Assembly (NCBI RefSeq): GCF_022179405.1
Contig: NZ_BPQT01000010.1
Location: 1-64,000, forward strand
Reading direction: 5' to 3'
DNA length: 64,000 nt
From: Methylobacterium marchantiae
GTDB taxonomy: Bacteria > Pseudomonadota > Alphaproteobacteria > Rhizobiales > Beijerinckiaceae
The notes under the pieces are model-generated. The model was not told the origin of the DNA and did not search any database. It worked only from the letters and a program-made list of their open reading frames with translations. Positions 9,649-21,214 of the stretch are shown here, piece by piece (position 1 is the stretch's first letter; each line of letters begins with the position of its first letter). A program made the position numbers and the translations under genes.

Positions 9649-10146
9649 ATGAAACTGAACGAACTCCACGACAATCCAGGCGCAACCAAGAACCGGATGC
9701 GCGTCGGCCGAGGCATCGGCTCCGGCAAGGGCAAGACCGCTGGTCGCGGCGTCAAGGGTCAGAAGGCCCGTACCGGCGTCTCAATCAAGGGCTTCGAGGG
9801 CGGCCAGATGCCGCTTCACCGTCGTTTGCCCAAGCGCGGCTTCAACAACCTGTATTCGACGGACCTGAACGAGGTGAATCTCGGCCGCGTCCAGCAGGCT
9901 GTCGATGCCGGTCGTCTCGACGCCGCGGCCGTCGTCACGGTCGAGACCCTCGTTACCGCCGGTGTCATCGCCCGTCCCCGCGACGGCGTGAAGCTGCTCG
10001 GCGTCGGCGAACTGACCGCGAAGCTGTCCTTCGAGGTCACCCGCGCGTCGAAATCGGCCGTCGAAGCCGTCGAGAAGCTCGGCGGCACGGTCAGTGTCGC
10101 CTACGGCGCCGGCGTTTCCACCCGCGGCAAGTCCGCCGAGGCATAA
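9649..10146 (+). CDS. rplO: 50S ribosomal protein L15
   Basis: L15 is a late-assembly 23S rRNA-binding protein. The 165-residue product has the Gly-rich N-terminal [20 protein letters not shown] segment, the [18 protein letters not shown] motif and the C-terminal globular part. It is the last r-protein gene before secY, from which it is separated by 150 bp holding hairpins and T-runs. Confidence 0.97.
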   Translation: MKLNELHDNPGATKNRMRVGRGIGSGKGKTAGRGVKGQKARTGVSIKGFEGGQMPLHRRLPKRGFNNLYSTDLNEVNLGRVQQAVDAGRLDAAAVVTVETLVTAGVIARPRDGVKLLGVGELTAKLSFEVTRASKSAVEAVEKLGGTVSVAYGAGVSTRGKSAEA

Positions 10147-10203
10147 GTCTTCCGACGCCGCTGTTGCGTAGCGTCGGGGCAGACTTTAAGTCGAAGCTCT
10201 GAG

Positions 10204-10247
10204 CGGCGGCCCGTGCGACCTGCGCGCGGCCGCCGTTTCAGTTTTTT
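10204..10247 (+). terminator. Possible attenuator between rplO and secY
   Basis: A perfect 8-bp stem (10204-10211 with 10228-10235, 16-nt loop) is followed by TTTCAG and six T residues. A second imperfect stem lies just upstream (10152-10176). The T-run is offset from the stem, so termination is probably partial; it would lower secY-adk expression relative to the r-proteins. Confidence 0.4.
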
Positions 10248-10296
10248 CCGGGGGTGCTTCGGCCCTCCATCTGGATCGATCTCAGGAACCGGTGCC

Positions 10297-11634
10297 ATGG
10301 CCTCAGCCGCCGAGCAGCTTGCCGCGAACCTCAATTTCGGGGCCATCGCCAAGGCCGACGAGCTCAAGAAGCGCATCTGGTTCACGCTGGGTGCGCTCGT
10401 CGTGTTCCGGCTCGGTACCTACATCCCGATTCCCGGCATCGACCCCGAACAATTCGCGCGGAACTTCCAGCAGCAGGCCGGCGGCGTACTCGGCCTGTTC
10501 AACATGTTCTCCGGCGGTGCCGTCGAGCGCATGGCGATCTTCGCGCTCAACATCATGCCGTACATCTCGGCCTCGATCATCATCCAGCTCCTGACCTCGG
10601 TGATCCCGAGCCTCGAATCCCTCAAGAAGGAAGGCGAGTCGGGCCGGAAGGTCATCAACCAGTACACCCGATATCTCACCGTGGTGCTGGCCCTCGTGCA
10701 GAGCTGGGGCATCGCCTTTGGCCTCCAGAGTTCGAGCGCCGCGATCGACCCTGGCCCGTTCTTCATCCTGTCGACGGTCATCACGCTCACCGGCGGCACC
10801 CTGTTCCTGATGTGGATCGGCGAGCAGATCACCTCGCGCGGCATCGGAAACGGGTCGTCGCTGATCATCTTCGCCGGCATCGTCGCCCATCTGCCGACCG
10901 CCATCGTCGGCGCGCTCGAACTGAGCCGGACCGGCGCGCTCTCCGCCGCCGTCATCCTCGGCGTCGGCATCGCCGCCATCGGCCTCGTCTACTTCATCGT
11001 CTTCATGGAGCGGGCCCAGCGCCGGCTGCTGATCAACTATCCCAAGCGCCAGGTCGGCAACCGCATGTACGAGGGCCAGACCTCGTTCCTGCCGCTGAAG
11101 CTCAACACCGCCGGCGTGATCCCGCCGATCTTCGCCTCGTCGCTGCTGCTGCTGCCCGCCACCGTGGCGAGCTTCTCGGCCAATAACGGTGGCACCGGCG
11201 TGCTCGCGACGATCACCACCTATCTGGGCCACGGGCGGCCGCTCTACATGGTGCTCTATGCGGCCCTGATCATCTTCTTCGCGTTCTTCTATACCGCGGT
11301 CGTGTTCAATCCGCAGGAGACCGCCGACAACCTGAAGAAGCAGGGTGGCTTCATCCCCGGCATCCGGCCAGGTGAGCGCACGGCGGCGTTCATCGACAAG
11401 GTCCTGACCCGGATCACGCTCATCGGCGCGCTGTATTTGACTTTTGTCTGCCTTGTGCCGGAGATCCTCGCCTCGTACGCCTCGGCGAGCCTCGGATTCG
11501 GCGGCACGTCCCTGCTCATCGTCGTCTCGGTGACGATGGACACGGTGGCGCAGGTCCACGGGCACCTGATGGCGCACCAGTATGAGGGCCTCGTCAAGAA
11601 GGCCAAGCTGCGCGGCGCCACGCGGCGTCGCTGA
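10297..11634 (+). CDS. secY: Preprotein translocase subunit SecY
   Basis: SecY is the channel subunit of the SecYEG translocon in the inner membrane. The 445-residue product has ten hydrophobic segments, the plug-region MFSGGAVERMAIFALNIMPYISASI, RGIGNGSSLIIFAGI and the C-terminal cytoplasmic loop GFIPGIRPGERTAAFI. The ATG at 10297 gives MASAAEQLAANLNFGAIAKA; the in-frame start at 10213 falls in hairpin sequence and is rejected. It precedes adk, the common secY-adk arrangement. Confidence 0.98.
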   Translation: MASAAEQLAANLNFGAIAKADELKKRIWFTLGALVVFRLGTYIPIPGIDPEQFARNFQQQAGGVLGLFNMFSGGAVERMAIFALNIMPYISASIIIQLLTSVIPSLESLKKEGESGRKVINQYTRYLTVVLALVQSWGIAFGLQSSSAAIDPGPFFILSTVITLTGGTLFLMWIGEQITSRGIGNGSSLIIFAGIVAHLPTAIVGALELSRTGALSAAVILGVGIAAIGLVYFIVFMERAQRRLLINYPKRQVGNRMYEGQTSFLPLKLNTAGVIPPIFASSLLLLPATVASFSANNGGTGVLATITTYLGHGRPLYMVLYAALIIFFAFFYTAVVFNPQETADNLKKQGGFIPGIRPGERTAAFIDKVLTRITLIGALYLTFVCLVPEILASYASASLGFGGTSLLIVVSVTMDTVAQVHGHLMAHQYEGLVKKAKLRGATRRR

Positions 11635-11754
11635 CGACGCGCCGACACCAACCGAACGAGCAGGGCGATGTCGGGGAGAAGCATCGTCTCCACCGCGCCC
11701 TGAACGCCCGACCCTCAACGCCTGAAGCGGCCACCGGACGAGGACAACGACGCT

Positions 11755-12357
11755 ATGCGGATCATTCTGCTCGGACCACCTGGAGCCGGTAAGGGAACCC
11801 AGTCGGCCCGGATCGTCGAGCGGTTCGGAATACCGCAGCTGTCGACGGGCGACATGCTCCGCGCCGCTGTGGCCGCCGGTACGCCGGTAGGCCTGGAGGC
11901 GAAGTCGATCATGGAGAGCGGCGGGCTGGTGCCCGATTCGGTCGTGGTCGGGATCGTCGCCGATCGGATCGAGGAGCCCGATGCCCGTGGCGGCTTCATC
12001 CTCGATGGCTTCCCCCGCACGGTGGAGCAGGCTGCGGCTCTCGACAGGATGCTGGCCGACAAGAACCTCTCGCTCGATACGGTCATCGAGTTCGCCGTGA
12101 ACGAGGAGATCCTCGTGGACCGCATCGCCAAGCGCGCGGCCGAGACGGCGGCCCGCGGCGAGCCGGTCCGCAAGGACGACACGCCCGAAGTGTTCAAGAC
12201 CCGCCTCGCTGCGTTCCGCGCTCAGACCGCTCCGCTCTCCGCCTATTATTCGAGCCTCGGGATGCTGAAGACCATCGATGGGATGAATCCCGTCGACGAG
12301 GTCACCAACGAGCTGATGGGCGCGCTCGAACCGTTCGCGAGCGCGCCCGCCTCCTGA
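11755..12357 (+). CDS. adk: Adenylate kinase
   Basis: This enzyme catalyses ATP + AMP to 2 ADP in the cytoplasm. The 200-residue protein has the P-loop [10 protein letters not shown] (residues 7-16), the AMP-binding [10 protein letters not shown] and the GFPRTVEQA motif. At this length it lacks the long LID insert with zinc-binding cysteines found in many other Adks, which is normal for alphaproteobacterial short forms. It lies 120 bp after secY and 210 bp before rpsM. Confidence 0.96.
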   Translation: MRIILLGPPGAGKGTQSARIVERFGIPQLSTGDMLRAAVAAGTPVGLEAKSIMESGGLVPDSVVVGIVADRIEEPDARGGFILDGFPRTVEQAAALDRMLADKNLSLDTVIEFAVNEEILVDRIAKRAAETAARGEPVRKDDTPEVFKTRLAAFRAQTAPLSAYYSSLGMLKTIDGMNPVDEVTNELMGALEPFASAPAS

Positions 12358-12567
12358 AGCCGCCGTCCGGCTTGGGTTGACATCACCGGCGGCTCGCGCT
12401 AGCAGGCCGTCATTCGTCCATGCGTGATGGGTCTGGAGCGCCTCGGTTCAAGGGGCGCTGCGGGCCGATTTGTCGTTATGGGCGGCGCGCAAGGGCCGGC
12501 CTCCACCGGACGCGCGTGACACAGCAGGGCCGGACCGACGCGTCCGAGCGCCCGATGGAGAGTGACC

Positions 12568-12936
12568 TTGGCCCGTATCGCAGGCGTAAACATCCCGACC
12601 AACAAGCGCGTCGTCATCGCGCTCCAGTACATCCACGGCATTGGCTCGAAGAAGGCCGAAGAGATCATCGGCAAGGTCGGCATTCCCGCCGAGCGCCGCG
12701 TGAACCAGCTCACCGATGCCGAGGTGCTGTCGATCCGCGAGACGATCGATCGCGATTACATCGTCGAGGGCGATCTGCGCCGCGAAGTGTCGATGAACAT
12801 CAAGCGCCTGATGGATCTGGGCTGCTACCGGGGCCTGCGTCATCGCCGCAATCTTCCCGTCCGCGGCCAGCGCACGCATACCAACGCACGCACCCGCAAG
12901 GGCAAGTCCAAGCCGATCGCCGGCAAGAAGAAGTAA
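12568..12936 (+). CDS. rpsM: 30S ribosomal protein S13
   Basis: S13 contacts the P-site tRNA and 50S bridges. The 122-residue product has the helix-two-turn-helix [16 protein letters not shown], the [26 protein letters not shown] signature and a basic tail. The start appears to be TTG at 12568: it gives the family [11 protein letters not shown]-terminus and lies 7 bp after a GGAG site (12557-12560), whereas an in-frame GTG at 12562 overlaps that site. It begins the alpha operon. Confidence 0.95.
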   Translation: MARIAGVNIPTNKRVVIALQYIHGIGSKKAEEIIGKVGIPAERRVNQLTDAEVLSIRETIDRDYIVEGDLRREVSMNIKRLMDLGCYRGLRHRRNLPVRGQRTHTNARTRKGKSKPIAGKKK

Positions 12937-12948
12937 GTTTCTGTCTTC

Positions 12949-12974
12949 GGGAGGCCGTGTTTCGCTCGGTCTCC
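12949..12974 (+). other. Hairpin after rpsM
   Basis: An imperfect inverted repeat (GGAGGCCG ... CGGTCTCC) lies a few bases after the rpsM stop without a T-run. A close relative of it follows ilvC at 33408-33431. A separate 16-bp perfect palindrome occurs at 13021-13036 in the same spacer. They may be transcript-stabilising structures between rpsM and rpsK. Confidence 0.35.
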
Positions 12975-13105
12975 TGACTTCGCTCCGGATGTCCTGATCA
13001 GGGGTTCGGTTTGAAGGCGCCCCGTCCGCGGACGGGCCGCAAATTTCCAGAGAAATCCCGAGCGCCTGGAATGACGGGCGCGCCTGAAGGACGAGACGAA
13101 AGACA

Positions 13106-13495
13106 ATGGCCAAGGAAGCAACCCGCGTTCGCCGTCGCGAACGCAAGAACATCGTGTCGGGCGTCGCCCATGTGAACGCCTCGTTCAACAACACGATGAT
13201 CACCATTACCGATGCCCAGGGCAACACCATCTCGTGGTCGTCGGCCGGCGCCATGGGATTCAAGGGTTCCCGCAAATCGACCCCTTATGCCGCCCAGGTG
13301 GCTGCGGAAGACGCGGCGCGGAAGGCCTCCGAGCACGGCATGCGTACCCTCGAAGTCGAGGTCTCCGGCCCCGGTTCGGGCCGTGAATCGGCGCTCCGGG
13401 CACTCCAGGCAGCAGGTTTCACCGTGACCTCGATCCGCGATGTCACCTCGATCCCGCATAACGGCTGCCGCCCGCGCAAGCGTCGTCGCGTCTGA
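13106..13495 (+). CDS. rpsK: 30S ribosomal protein S11
   Basis: S11 forms the platform of the 30S subunit beside the E site. The 129-residue product contains [19 protein letters not shown], the [19 protein letters not shown] segment and the C-terminal [18 protein letters not shown] ending, all characteristic. In most alphaproteobacteria rpoA follows directly; here a hydrolase gene lies between them. Confidence 0.98.
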   Translation: MAKEATRVRRRERKNIVSGVAHVNASFNNTMITITDAQGNTISWSSAGAMGFKGSRKSTPYAAQVAAEDAARKASEHGMRTLEVEVSGPGSGRESALRALQAAGFTVTSIRDVTSIPHNGCRPRKRRRV

Positions 13496-13536
13496 GTCTG
13501 GTCATCCATCGGCCTGTGTCGAATGCGGAGAAGCGT

Positions 13537-14412
13537 GTGTCCGATGCCGTGAAGGCGCTCCCCGGCGTGCTGCGCTGGAGCCTTGGCGATCTGACCGTCA
13601 CCGTTCTGAATGACGGTTACCTTCAAGGCTCCCTCGATCTCGTCACCGGGATCGAGGCGGGCGAGGCCGGCTCGCTTCAGGCGGCCGGCTTTCGTGCGCT
13701 GGCCCCTCGGATCACGCTGAACGCCTACCTAATCGAGGCGCCCGGCGCGAAACCGATCCTGATCGATTCGGGAATGGGCCATTTCGGCGGCGATACCCTC
13801 GGCCGCGTACCCGTCGCGCTCGCGGCGACGGGTGTGAAGCCGGAGGATATCGGGACGGTGCTGCTCACGCATCTCCATCCCGACCATGCCGGCGGGCTGA
13901 TCCATGACGACGGGTCGGCCGCCTACCCGAATGCGGAACTCGTTCTCCATGAGGCCGAGACCACCTATTGGCTGGCGGACGACGCGGTATCTCGGGCTCC
14001 GGAAGGGGCCCGTCCGTATTTCGTGAACGCGCAGAAGGCGGTCGCTCCCTATTCCGGTCGGGTTCGGAGCATGACCGTCGGTGAGGTTCTGCCGGGCATC
14101 ACGGCGGTTCCGTTGCCGGGACATACGCCGGGGCATACCGGCTTCCGCATCGTATCGGGCTCCGCATCGCTCCTGATGTGGGCGGACATCGTCCATCTGC
14201 CGGCGATCCAGTTCAAGCGCCCGGAGGCCACGATGGTCTTCGACGTCGACGCGGATCAGGCGAGGGCGGTGCGCAAGCGCATGCTGGACGAGGTGTCCGC
14301 CGAACGGACCTTCGTGACCGGAGGCCATCTGGAATTCCCGGCGCTCGGCTACGTTGCACGGGACAATGGGGCCTACAGCTTCGTCCCGGAGCTCTGGGTC
14401 GCGGCTAACTAA
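13537..14412 (+). CDS. MBL-fold metallo-hydrolase between rpsK and rpoA
   Basis: This is a metallo-beta-lactamase-fold hydrolase of the group that includes AHL lactonases and related esterases. The 291-residue product has the metal-binding THLHPDHAGG motif (His112, His114, Asp116, His117), PGHTPGH at about 194-200, Asp217 in WADIVH and His264 in GGHLEF, so both zinc sites look complete. No signal peptide is seen. GTG at 13537 lies 6 bp after a GGAG site; a GTG at 13516 would add seven residues. The substrate cannot be told from sequence. Its position inside the alpha operon, same strand and closely packed, means it is probably co-transcribed with rpsM-rpsK-rpoA. Confidence 0.88.
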   Translation: MSDAVKALPGVLRWSLGDLTVTVLNDGYLQGSLDLVTGIEAGEAGSLQAAGFRALAPRITLNAYLIEAPGAKPILIDSGMGHFGGDTLGRVPVALAATGVKPEDIGTVLLTHLHPDHAGGLIHDDGSAAYPNAELVLHEAETTYWLADDAVSRAPEGARPYFVNAQKAVAPYSGRVRSMTVGEVLPGITAVPLPGHTPGHTGFRIVSGSASLLMWADIVHLPAIQFKRPEATMVFDVDADQARAVRKRMLDEVSAERTFVTGGHLEFPALGYVARDNGAYSFVPELWVAAN

Positions 14413-14532
14413 CCGCCCGCGGCCATCGCGGGCATATGATTTTCGAGGTCGATCCACGCAAGGCGATGCGGGGAGCGGGCTCAAGGACCAGCCACTGCAG
14501 TGGCTCGTGTCAGAATTGCGAGAGGTAGGACC

Positions 14533-15552
14533 GTGGTCATACAGAAGAACTGGCAAGAGCTCATCAAGCCGAACAAGCTCCAGGTCTCGACCGGGCACGA
14601 CCCCAAGCGGGTCGCCACCGTCGTCGCCGAGCCTCTCGAGCGCGGCTTCGGCACCACCCTCGGCAACTCCCTGCGTCGGGTTCTCCTCTCGTCGCTCCAG
14701 GGCGCGGCCGTCACCTCGGTGCAGATCGACGGCGTGCTGCACGAGTTCTCGTCGATCCCCGGCGTGCGCGAGGACGTGACCGACATCGTCCTCAACATCA
14801 AGACCATCGCCATCCGTTCGCAGACGGAGGCGCCCAAGCGCCTCACCCTGCGCAAGACCGGACCGGGTACCGTGACTGCCGGCGACATTGCCGCCGTCGG
14901 CGACATCCAGATCCTCAATCCCGAACTCGTCATCTGCACCCTCGATGACGGCGCCGAGATCCGGATGGAATTCACGGTCGCCACCGGCAAGGGCTACGTC
15001 CCAGCCGAGCGCAACCGTCCCGAGGACGCCCCCATCGGCCTGATCCCGGTGGACGCCCTGTTCTCGCCCGTCACCAAGGTGTCCTACCGCATCGAGACCA
15101 CCCGCGAGGGCCAGGATCTCGACAAGGACAAGCTGACGATGACGATCGAGACCAACGGCGCCGTGTCGCCGGAAGATGCCCTGGCCTATGCTGCGCGCAT
15201 CATCCAAGACCAGCTCCAGGTGTTCGTGAACTTCGAGGAGCCCCGCAAGGAAGAGGCGCAGCCGCTCGCCCCGCAGCTTCCCTTCAACCCGGCCCTGCTC
15301 AAGAAGGTCGACGAGCTCGAACTGTCGGTCCGTTCGGCGAACTGCCTGAAGAACGACAACATCGTCTATATCGGCGACCTCATCCAGAAGTCCGAGGGCG
15401 AGATGCTTCGCACCCCGAATTTCGGCCGCAAGTCGCTCAACGAGATCAAGGAAGTCCTCGCGGCGATGGGTCTCCATCTCGGCATGGACATCCCCGGCTG
15501 GCCGCCGGAGAACATCGAAGACCTCGCCAAGCGCTTCGAAGAGCATTACTAG
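14533..15552 (+). CDS. rpoA: DNA-directed RNA polymerase subunit alpha
   Basis: RpoA forms the dimer that nucleates RNA polymerase assembly, and its C-terminal domain contacts UP elements and activators. The 339-residue product has the N-terminal dimerisation domain with [17 protein letters not shown] and the CTD with [21 protein letters not shown] and [14 protein letters not shown] at 14533 behind GAGGTAGG gives the [15 protein letters not shown] start of alphaproteobacterial RpoA; a start at 14500 would add eleven unrelated residues. rplQ follows after a 238-bp spacer. Confidence 0.97.
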   Translation: MVIQKNWQELIKPNKLQVSTGHDPKRVATVVAEPLERGFGTTLGNSLRRVLLSSLQGAAVTSVQIDGVLHEFSSIPGVREDVTDIVLNIKTIAIRSQTEAPKRLTLRKTGPGTVTAGDIAAVGDIQILNPELVICTLDDGAEIRMEFTVATGKGYVPAERNRPEDAPIGLIPVDALFSPVTKVSYRIETTREGQDLDKDKLTMTIETNGAVSPEDALAYAARIIQDQLQVFVNFEEPRKEEAQPLAPQLPFNPALLKKVDELELSVRSANCLKNDNIVYIGDLIQKSEGEMLRTPNFGRKSLNEIKEVLAAMGLHLGMDIPGWPPENIEDLAKRFEEHY

Positions 15553-15636
15553 CCGATCGGACGTCCATTCTGGGGCTGCGCAGCAGAGCCCGGAATACAG
15601 AAACGCCCGGGGTGCCGACTGGATCGGAACCTGAGT

Positions 15637-15680
15637 GTCTGGATCCCGGACTCGCCGTCGGCGCCCCGGGATGACAGGGC
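15637..15680 (+). repeat. Palindromic intergenic repeat (GGATCCCGG type)
   Basis: An interrupted inverted repeat, CTGGATCCCGGA ... CCCGGGATGACAG, lies in the rpoA-rplQ spacer (15553-15790). The same type of sequence recurs at 47667-47700 between dapF and mtaB, so it belongs to a dispersed REP-like family. Nothing else gene-like is seen in this spacer. Confidence 0.6.
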
Positions 15681-15790
15681 GATAGATATCCCGCCGCGGG
15701 GTCATGCGGAATCAACAGCCCCGATGAACAGGTCATCCGGGCGCTTGGCCGTACCGTGGCACGGCGGCCATCAGACAAGGAAAAGCCATC

Positions 15791-16201
15791 ATGCGTCATG
15801 GATTTCGCGGTCGCCGTTTCAACCGCACCACCGAGCACCGCAAGGCGATGTTCGCCAACATGTCCGCCGCGCTGATCAAGCACGAGCAGATCATCACCAC
15901 CCTGCCGAAGGCCAAGGACCTGCGTCCGGTCATCGAGAAGCTGATCACGCTCGGCAAGACCGACAGCCTGCATGCACGTCGCCTCGCCATGTCGCAGATC
16001 CGCGACGAGGCCATGGTCCGCAAGCTCTTCGCTGTGCTCGGCCCGCGCTACAATGCCCGTCCGGGCGGCTATTGCCGCATCATGAAGGCCGGCTTCCGTT
16101 ACGGGGACAATGCTCCCCTCGCGGTGATCGAATTCGTCGATCGCGACGTCGATGCCCGCGGCCAGGATTCGGGCCCCTCGCAGGTCGCCGACGCCGCGTG
16201 A
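15791..16201 (+). CDS. rplQ: 50S ribosomal protein L17
   Basis: L17 lies at the exit-tunnel side of the large subunit. The 136-residue product starts [20 protein letters not shown] and has the family [30 protein letters not shown] segment with a short extra tail. It is the last gene of the alpha operon and is followed 30 bp later by a terminator. Confidence 0.97.
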   Translation: MRHGFRGRRFNRTTEHRKAMFANMSAALIKHEQIITTLPKAKDLRPVIEKLITLGKTDSLHARRLAMSQIRDEAMVRKLFAVLGPRYNARPGGYCRIMKAGFRYGDNAPLAVIEFVDRDVDARGQDSGPSQVADAA

Positions 16202-16231
16202 GCTTCGGTTTCCGGTAACCAACGGTGATGA

Positions 16232-16256
16232 AGGCGGCCGAGAGGTCGCCTTTTTT
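16232..16256 (+). terminator. Rho-independent terminator after rplQ
   Basis: An 8-bp stem with one G-T pair (16232-16239 with 16244-16251) and a GAGA loop is followed by a run of six T residues. It ends the alpha operon and separates it from the convergent chemosensory operon. Confidence 0.85.
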
Positions 16257-16458
16257 CATGGTCGCTTCCGAGAGTGGGAGAGCCCGGCGCCTCCGCTTCG
16301 CGGATATCGCCGGTGAAGCGGAAGGTCCCCGGACCGAGCGACGTCCGTCGCCCCTATGGGCGGCCCGACGGATGCGGATGCCTCGCGGCCTTCCGTGTCG
16401 AGGATTGGGTAGCGTTTCATCGTCGTGGCGGTCGGCCCTAGGGTGCCGACCGCCGGGT

Positions 16459-18324
16459 TCACGCGGCAGGCGCGAGCATCTCCGACACCAATGCCGCAAG
16501 ATCGGCGGAGTCGAACGGCTTGCGCAGGACCGGCAGGTCGTCGGGGATCGGGATCGCCTCGGCATGGCCGGTGACGATGAGGATCGGCACGCCCGACCAG
16601 CGGCGCCGGACGATCTCCGCAAGTTCGACCCCGGTCATGCCGGGCATGGCGAGATCGGCCACGATGAGATCGAAGGACGAGCCCTCCATCATGGCGAGTG
16701 CCGCCGCGCCGTCGGCCGCTTCCGTCTCGGAATAGCCGAAGGTGTTGAGAAACGACGCGGTGACGTGGCGGACCTCGGCGTCGTCGTCGACCACGAGGAT
16801 GCGCGCCGGACTGGCCGCGCCGGTGGTCATGCCGGCAGGAAGCGGTGCCTTCTCCTCGGCCGCATCGGCACGGGGGAGAAACAGGTCGACGCGGGTGCCC
16901 TTGCCCACTTCGCTCTCGATACGAAGCTTGCCCTGCGATTGCTGAGCGAGGCCGAACACCATGGCGAGACCGAGACCGGTGCCCTGACCCACGGACTTCG
17001 TGGTGAAGAACGGCTCGCAGACGCGTGCCAGGATTTCGGGCGGGATCCCCATGCCGGAATCGGCGATCGAGACGGTGACGTAATCGCCAGACGGCAGGTC
17101 GGGATCGTCGGCGACCGTCACCGTGCCGGTGGAGACGAGGATCGTACCGCCCTCGGGCATGGCATCGCGAGCGTTGATGCAGAGATTGAGGATCGCCAGT
17201 TCGAGCTGGTCCGGGTCGACGAGGGCCGCCGGATCGGCCGCGACGAGATCGGTGGCGATGGTCACCAGCCCGCCTAGGCTGCCGCCGAGCAGCGCGTCCA
17301 TTCCGGCGACGAGGGCATTCACGTCGACGGAGCGGGGACGCAGGTCGCGTGCACGACTGAAGCTGAGGAGGCGCTTCGTGAGGGACGCCCCGCGCTGCGC
17401 CGCCTGGGCCGCGTTGGTGACGAGACGCTGGACCCGTGGCTGATCCACGATCTTGGGGCCGACGAGTTCGAGGCTCCCGAGGATCGCGGTGAGGAGGTTG
17501 TTGAAATCGTGGGCGATGCCGCCGGCCAGGGTGCCGAGCGCCTGCATCTTGTCGGATTGGCGCAGGCGCGCCTCGAGATTCTTCTGTTCGGTGACGTCGC
17601 GCTCGATGGTGGCGAGGTGGGTGATGATCCCCGCCGCACCTCGAATGGGCACGCGGGTGACGTGGCTCCACCGCTCCGCCCCGATCGGACCTTCCGCCGT
17701 CACCGTCTCGGAAATGACCCCGCTGGCGATGGCGGCGCGGTCGGCGATCCGCGCAGGACTCTCGACCTTCGGCCCGCCCTCGATCTCCTCCCTCGTCCGC
17801 CCGAGGCACTCGGCGACGGTATGGCCGAGCCGTCCGGCCTTGCGCGCGTTGAGGCGCACGAAGCGACCCTCGACATCCTTGAAGGCGATGGCGTCCTCGG
17901 CATTGTCGAGAAGCCCGAGCAGAAGAGCGCGTTCGGTGGCGAGATCGCGGGCGAGACTGTGGCGCTCGAAGGCCTGGCGCACGGTGGAGCGCAGCAGGAC
18001 CGGGTCCCAGGGCTTGGTGACGTAGCCGGTGATGCCGCCGCGGTTGAGCGCGGCGATGACGGCGCTCATATCGGCATAGCCGGTGAGCAGGATCGCCTGC
18101 GCTTCGTGAAAAGCCCTCGCCTCGGCCAGCATGGCGTCGCCGGTCATGCCGGGCATCCGCTGATCGGACAGGATCACAGCGATGTCCGGGGTCGCTCTGA
18201 GGATGTCGAGCGCCTCGGACGGCTTCGTACTGGTGACGATCGTGTATTCGTCCTCGAACAGATCTTCGAGGGCGATCAGGATGTCGGGCTCGTCATCGAC
18301 GGCGAGGATCGTGCCTTTGACCAT
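16459..18324 (-). CDS. Hybrid histidine kinase, REC-PAS-HisKA-HATPase-REC
   Basis: This cytoplasmic signalling kinase is the last gene of the chemosensory operon. In the 621-residue product an N-terminal receiver (phospho-acceptor Asp54 in SDQRMPGMTG, Lys104) is followed by a PAS domain (about 131-245), HisKA with GGIAHDFNN (His272), an HATPase with DSGMGIPPE and GTGLGLAMVFGLAQQ, and a second receiver at about 506-621 (Asp557 in VADLAMPG). No membrane segment is seen. It starts 2 bp after the preceding kinase stop. The N-terminal receiver could accept phosphate from CheA or the neighbouring kinase; the output target is not in the window. Confidence 0.9.
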   Translation of the reverse strand: MVKGTILAVDDEPDILIALEDLFEDEYTIVTSTKPSEALDILRATPDIAVILSDQRMPGMTGDAMLAEARAFHEAQAILLTGYADMSAVIAALNRGGITGYVTKPWDPVLLRSTVRQAFERHSLARDLATERALLLGLLDNAEDAIAFKDVEGRFVRLNARKAGRLGHTVAECLGRTREEIEGGPKVESPARIADRAAIASGVISETVTAEGPIGAERWSHVTRVPIRGAAGIITHLATIERDVTEQKNLEARLRQSDKMQALGTLAGGIAHDFNNLLTAILGSLELVGPKIVDQPRVQRLVTNAAQAAQRGASLTKRLLSFSRARDLRPRSVDVNALVAGMDALLGGSLGGLVTIATDLVAADPAALVDPDQLELAILNLCINARDAMPEGGTILVSTGTVTVADDPDLPSGDYVTVSIADSGMGIPPEILARVCEPFFTTKSVGQGTGLGLAMVFGLAQQSQGKLRIESEVGKGTRVDLFLPRADAAEEKAPLPAGMTTGAASPARILVVDDDAEVRHVTASFLNTFGYSETEAADGAAALAMMEGSSFDLIVADLAMPGMTGVELAEIVRRRWSGVPILIVTGHAEAIPIPDDLPVLRKPFDSADLAALVSEMLAPAA

Positions 18325-18326
18325 AT

Positions 18327-20071
<1,745 letters not shown>

Positions 20072-20075
<4 letters not shown>

Positions 20076-21214
20076 ATGTAGGTATCCGCCGCCGCGAGGC
20101 CGGGCAGGGCGAGGCGGACGAGATGAGGCGCGACCCGGTCGAGCGGGAGAATGGCGGTGGCCGCCGAGAGCCGGATCGCGGCGGCCGGCATCCCGAACAC
20201 CACGGCGGTGCTCTCGTGCTCGGCCACGGTCTGTGCGCCGGCCCGGCGCATGTCCAAAAGGCCCGTCGCGCCGTCTTCGCCCATGCCGGTGAGAAGCGCG
20301 CCGACGCCGCGCGCGCCGGCATGGCGCGCCACCGAGGAGAACATCACCGTCGCCGCCGGGCGCTGGCCGCCAACCGGCGCCGCATCCGAGAGACGCAGGT
20401 TTCCGCCCGGCGCCCATTCGAGATGACGATCGCCCGGTGCCACGTAGACATGTCCGGGCTCGGCCCGCTCGCCATCGGCGGCGAGTTTCACCGGCAGGGA
20501 CACGACGCCGTTCAGCCAGGAGGCGAAGCCCTCCATGAAGGCCGCACCCATATGCTGGACCACGAGAACGGGGAGGGGGAAGCCGTCGGGAAGCCCGCCT
20601 ATGACCCGGGCGAGGGCGGGGGGGCCGCCGGTGGAGGCGGCGATCGCGAGCACGCTGGCGGCATCCGAGGGGGGCTGCGGTGCGGCGAGGCTCGATGCCG
20701 AGACGTTCGACGCCCGGCGCCCGGCCCATTCCGAACCGATCGGCCGCCGCCGTATCACCGGCACCTCGGCCATGATCCGCAGCTGCGTGCAGATCTCGGC
20801 GGACACGGCATCGTAGCCGGCATTCGTCGTCGCCACCGGCTTCTCCACCACGGAGAGCGCTCCGGCGCGCAGCGCGTTCATGGAGATGCGCAGGGAGGAA
20901 TCCTCCACCGAATCGGCGATGACGACGATCGGCGTCGGCCGCTCGGCCATGATCCGCCGTGTCGTCTCGAGTCCGTCGATCCCGGGCAGGCGGATGTCCA
21001 TCGAGATCACATCGGGGCGGACATTCGGAAGGGCTGCCAGGGCCTCTTCGCCGGAGGCAACGGCCGCCACCACTTCGAGACGCGGATCGCGGCCGACGAT
21101 GTGGCGGAGCAACTCGCGGACCACCAGCGAATCTTCCACCAGCATCACGCGCAAGCGCGTCGCTTGCTTCGCTGCCGGAAGGATGTCGGCGGGGCTCGGT
21201 TCGGTGTCACTCAC
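20072..21214 (-). CDS. cheB: Chemotaxis-type protein-glutamate methylesterase CheB
   Basis: CheB removes methyl groups from receptor glutamates and can deamidate glutamines. The 380-residue product has an N-terminal receiver (LVEDSLVVRELL; Asp73 in ISMDIRLPGIDG) and a C-terminal esterase domain with the Ser-His-Asp elements ASTGGPPAL, VVQHMG and GMGEDGATGL. The start is GTG at 21214, overlapping the cheA stop as GTGA. Its stop overlaps the next kinase start. Here it should oppose the CheR encoded in the same operon. Confidence 0.93.

Noticed and set aside
13498-13536. Read-through or fusion of rpsK with the MBL hydrolase
   Set aside because: rpsK ends in a proper TGA at its usual C-terminus and the hydrolase has its own ribosome binding site and GTG start.
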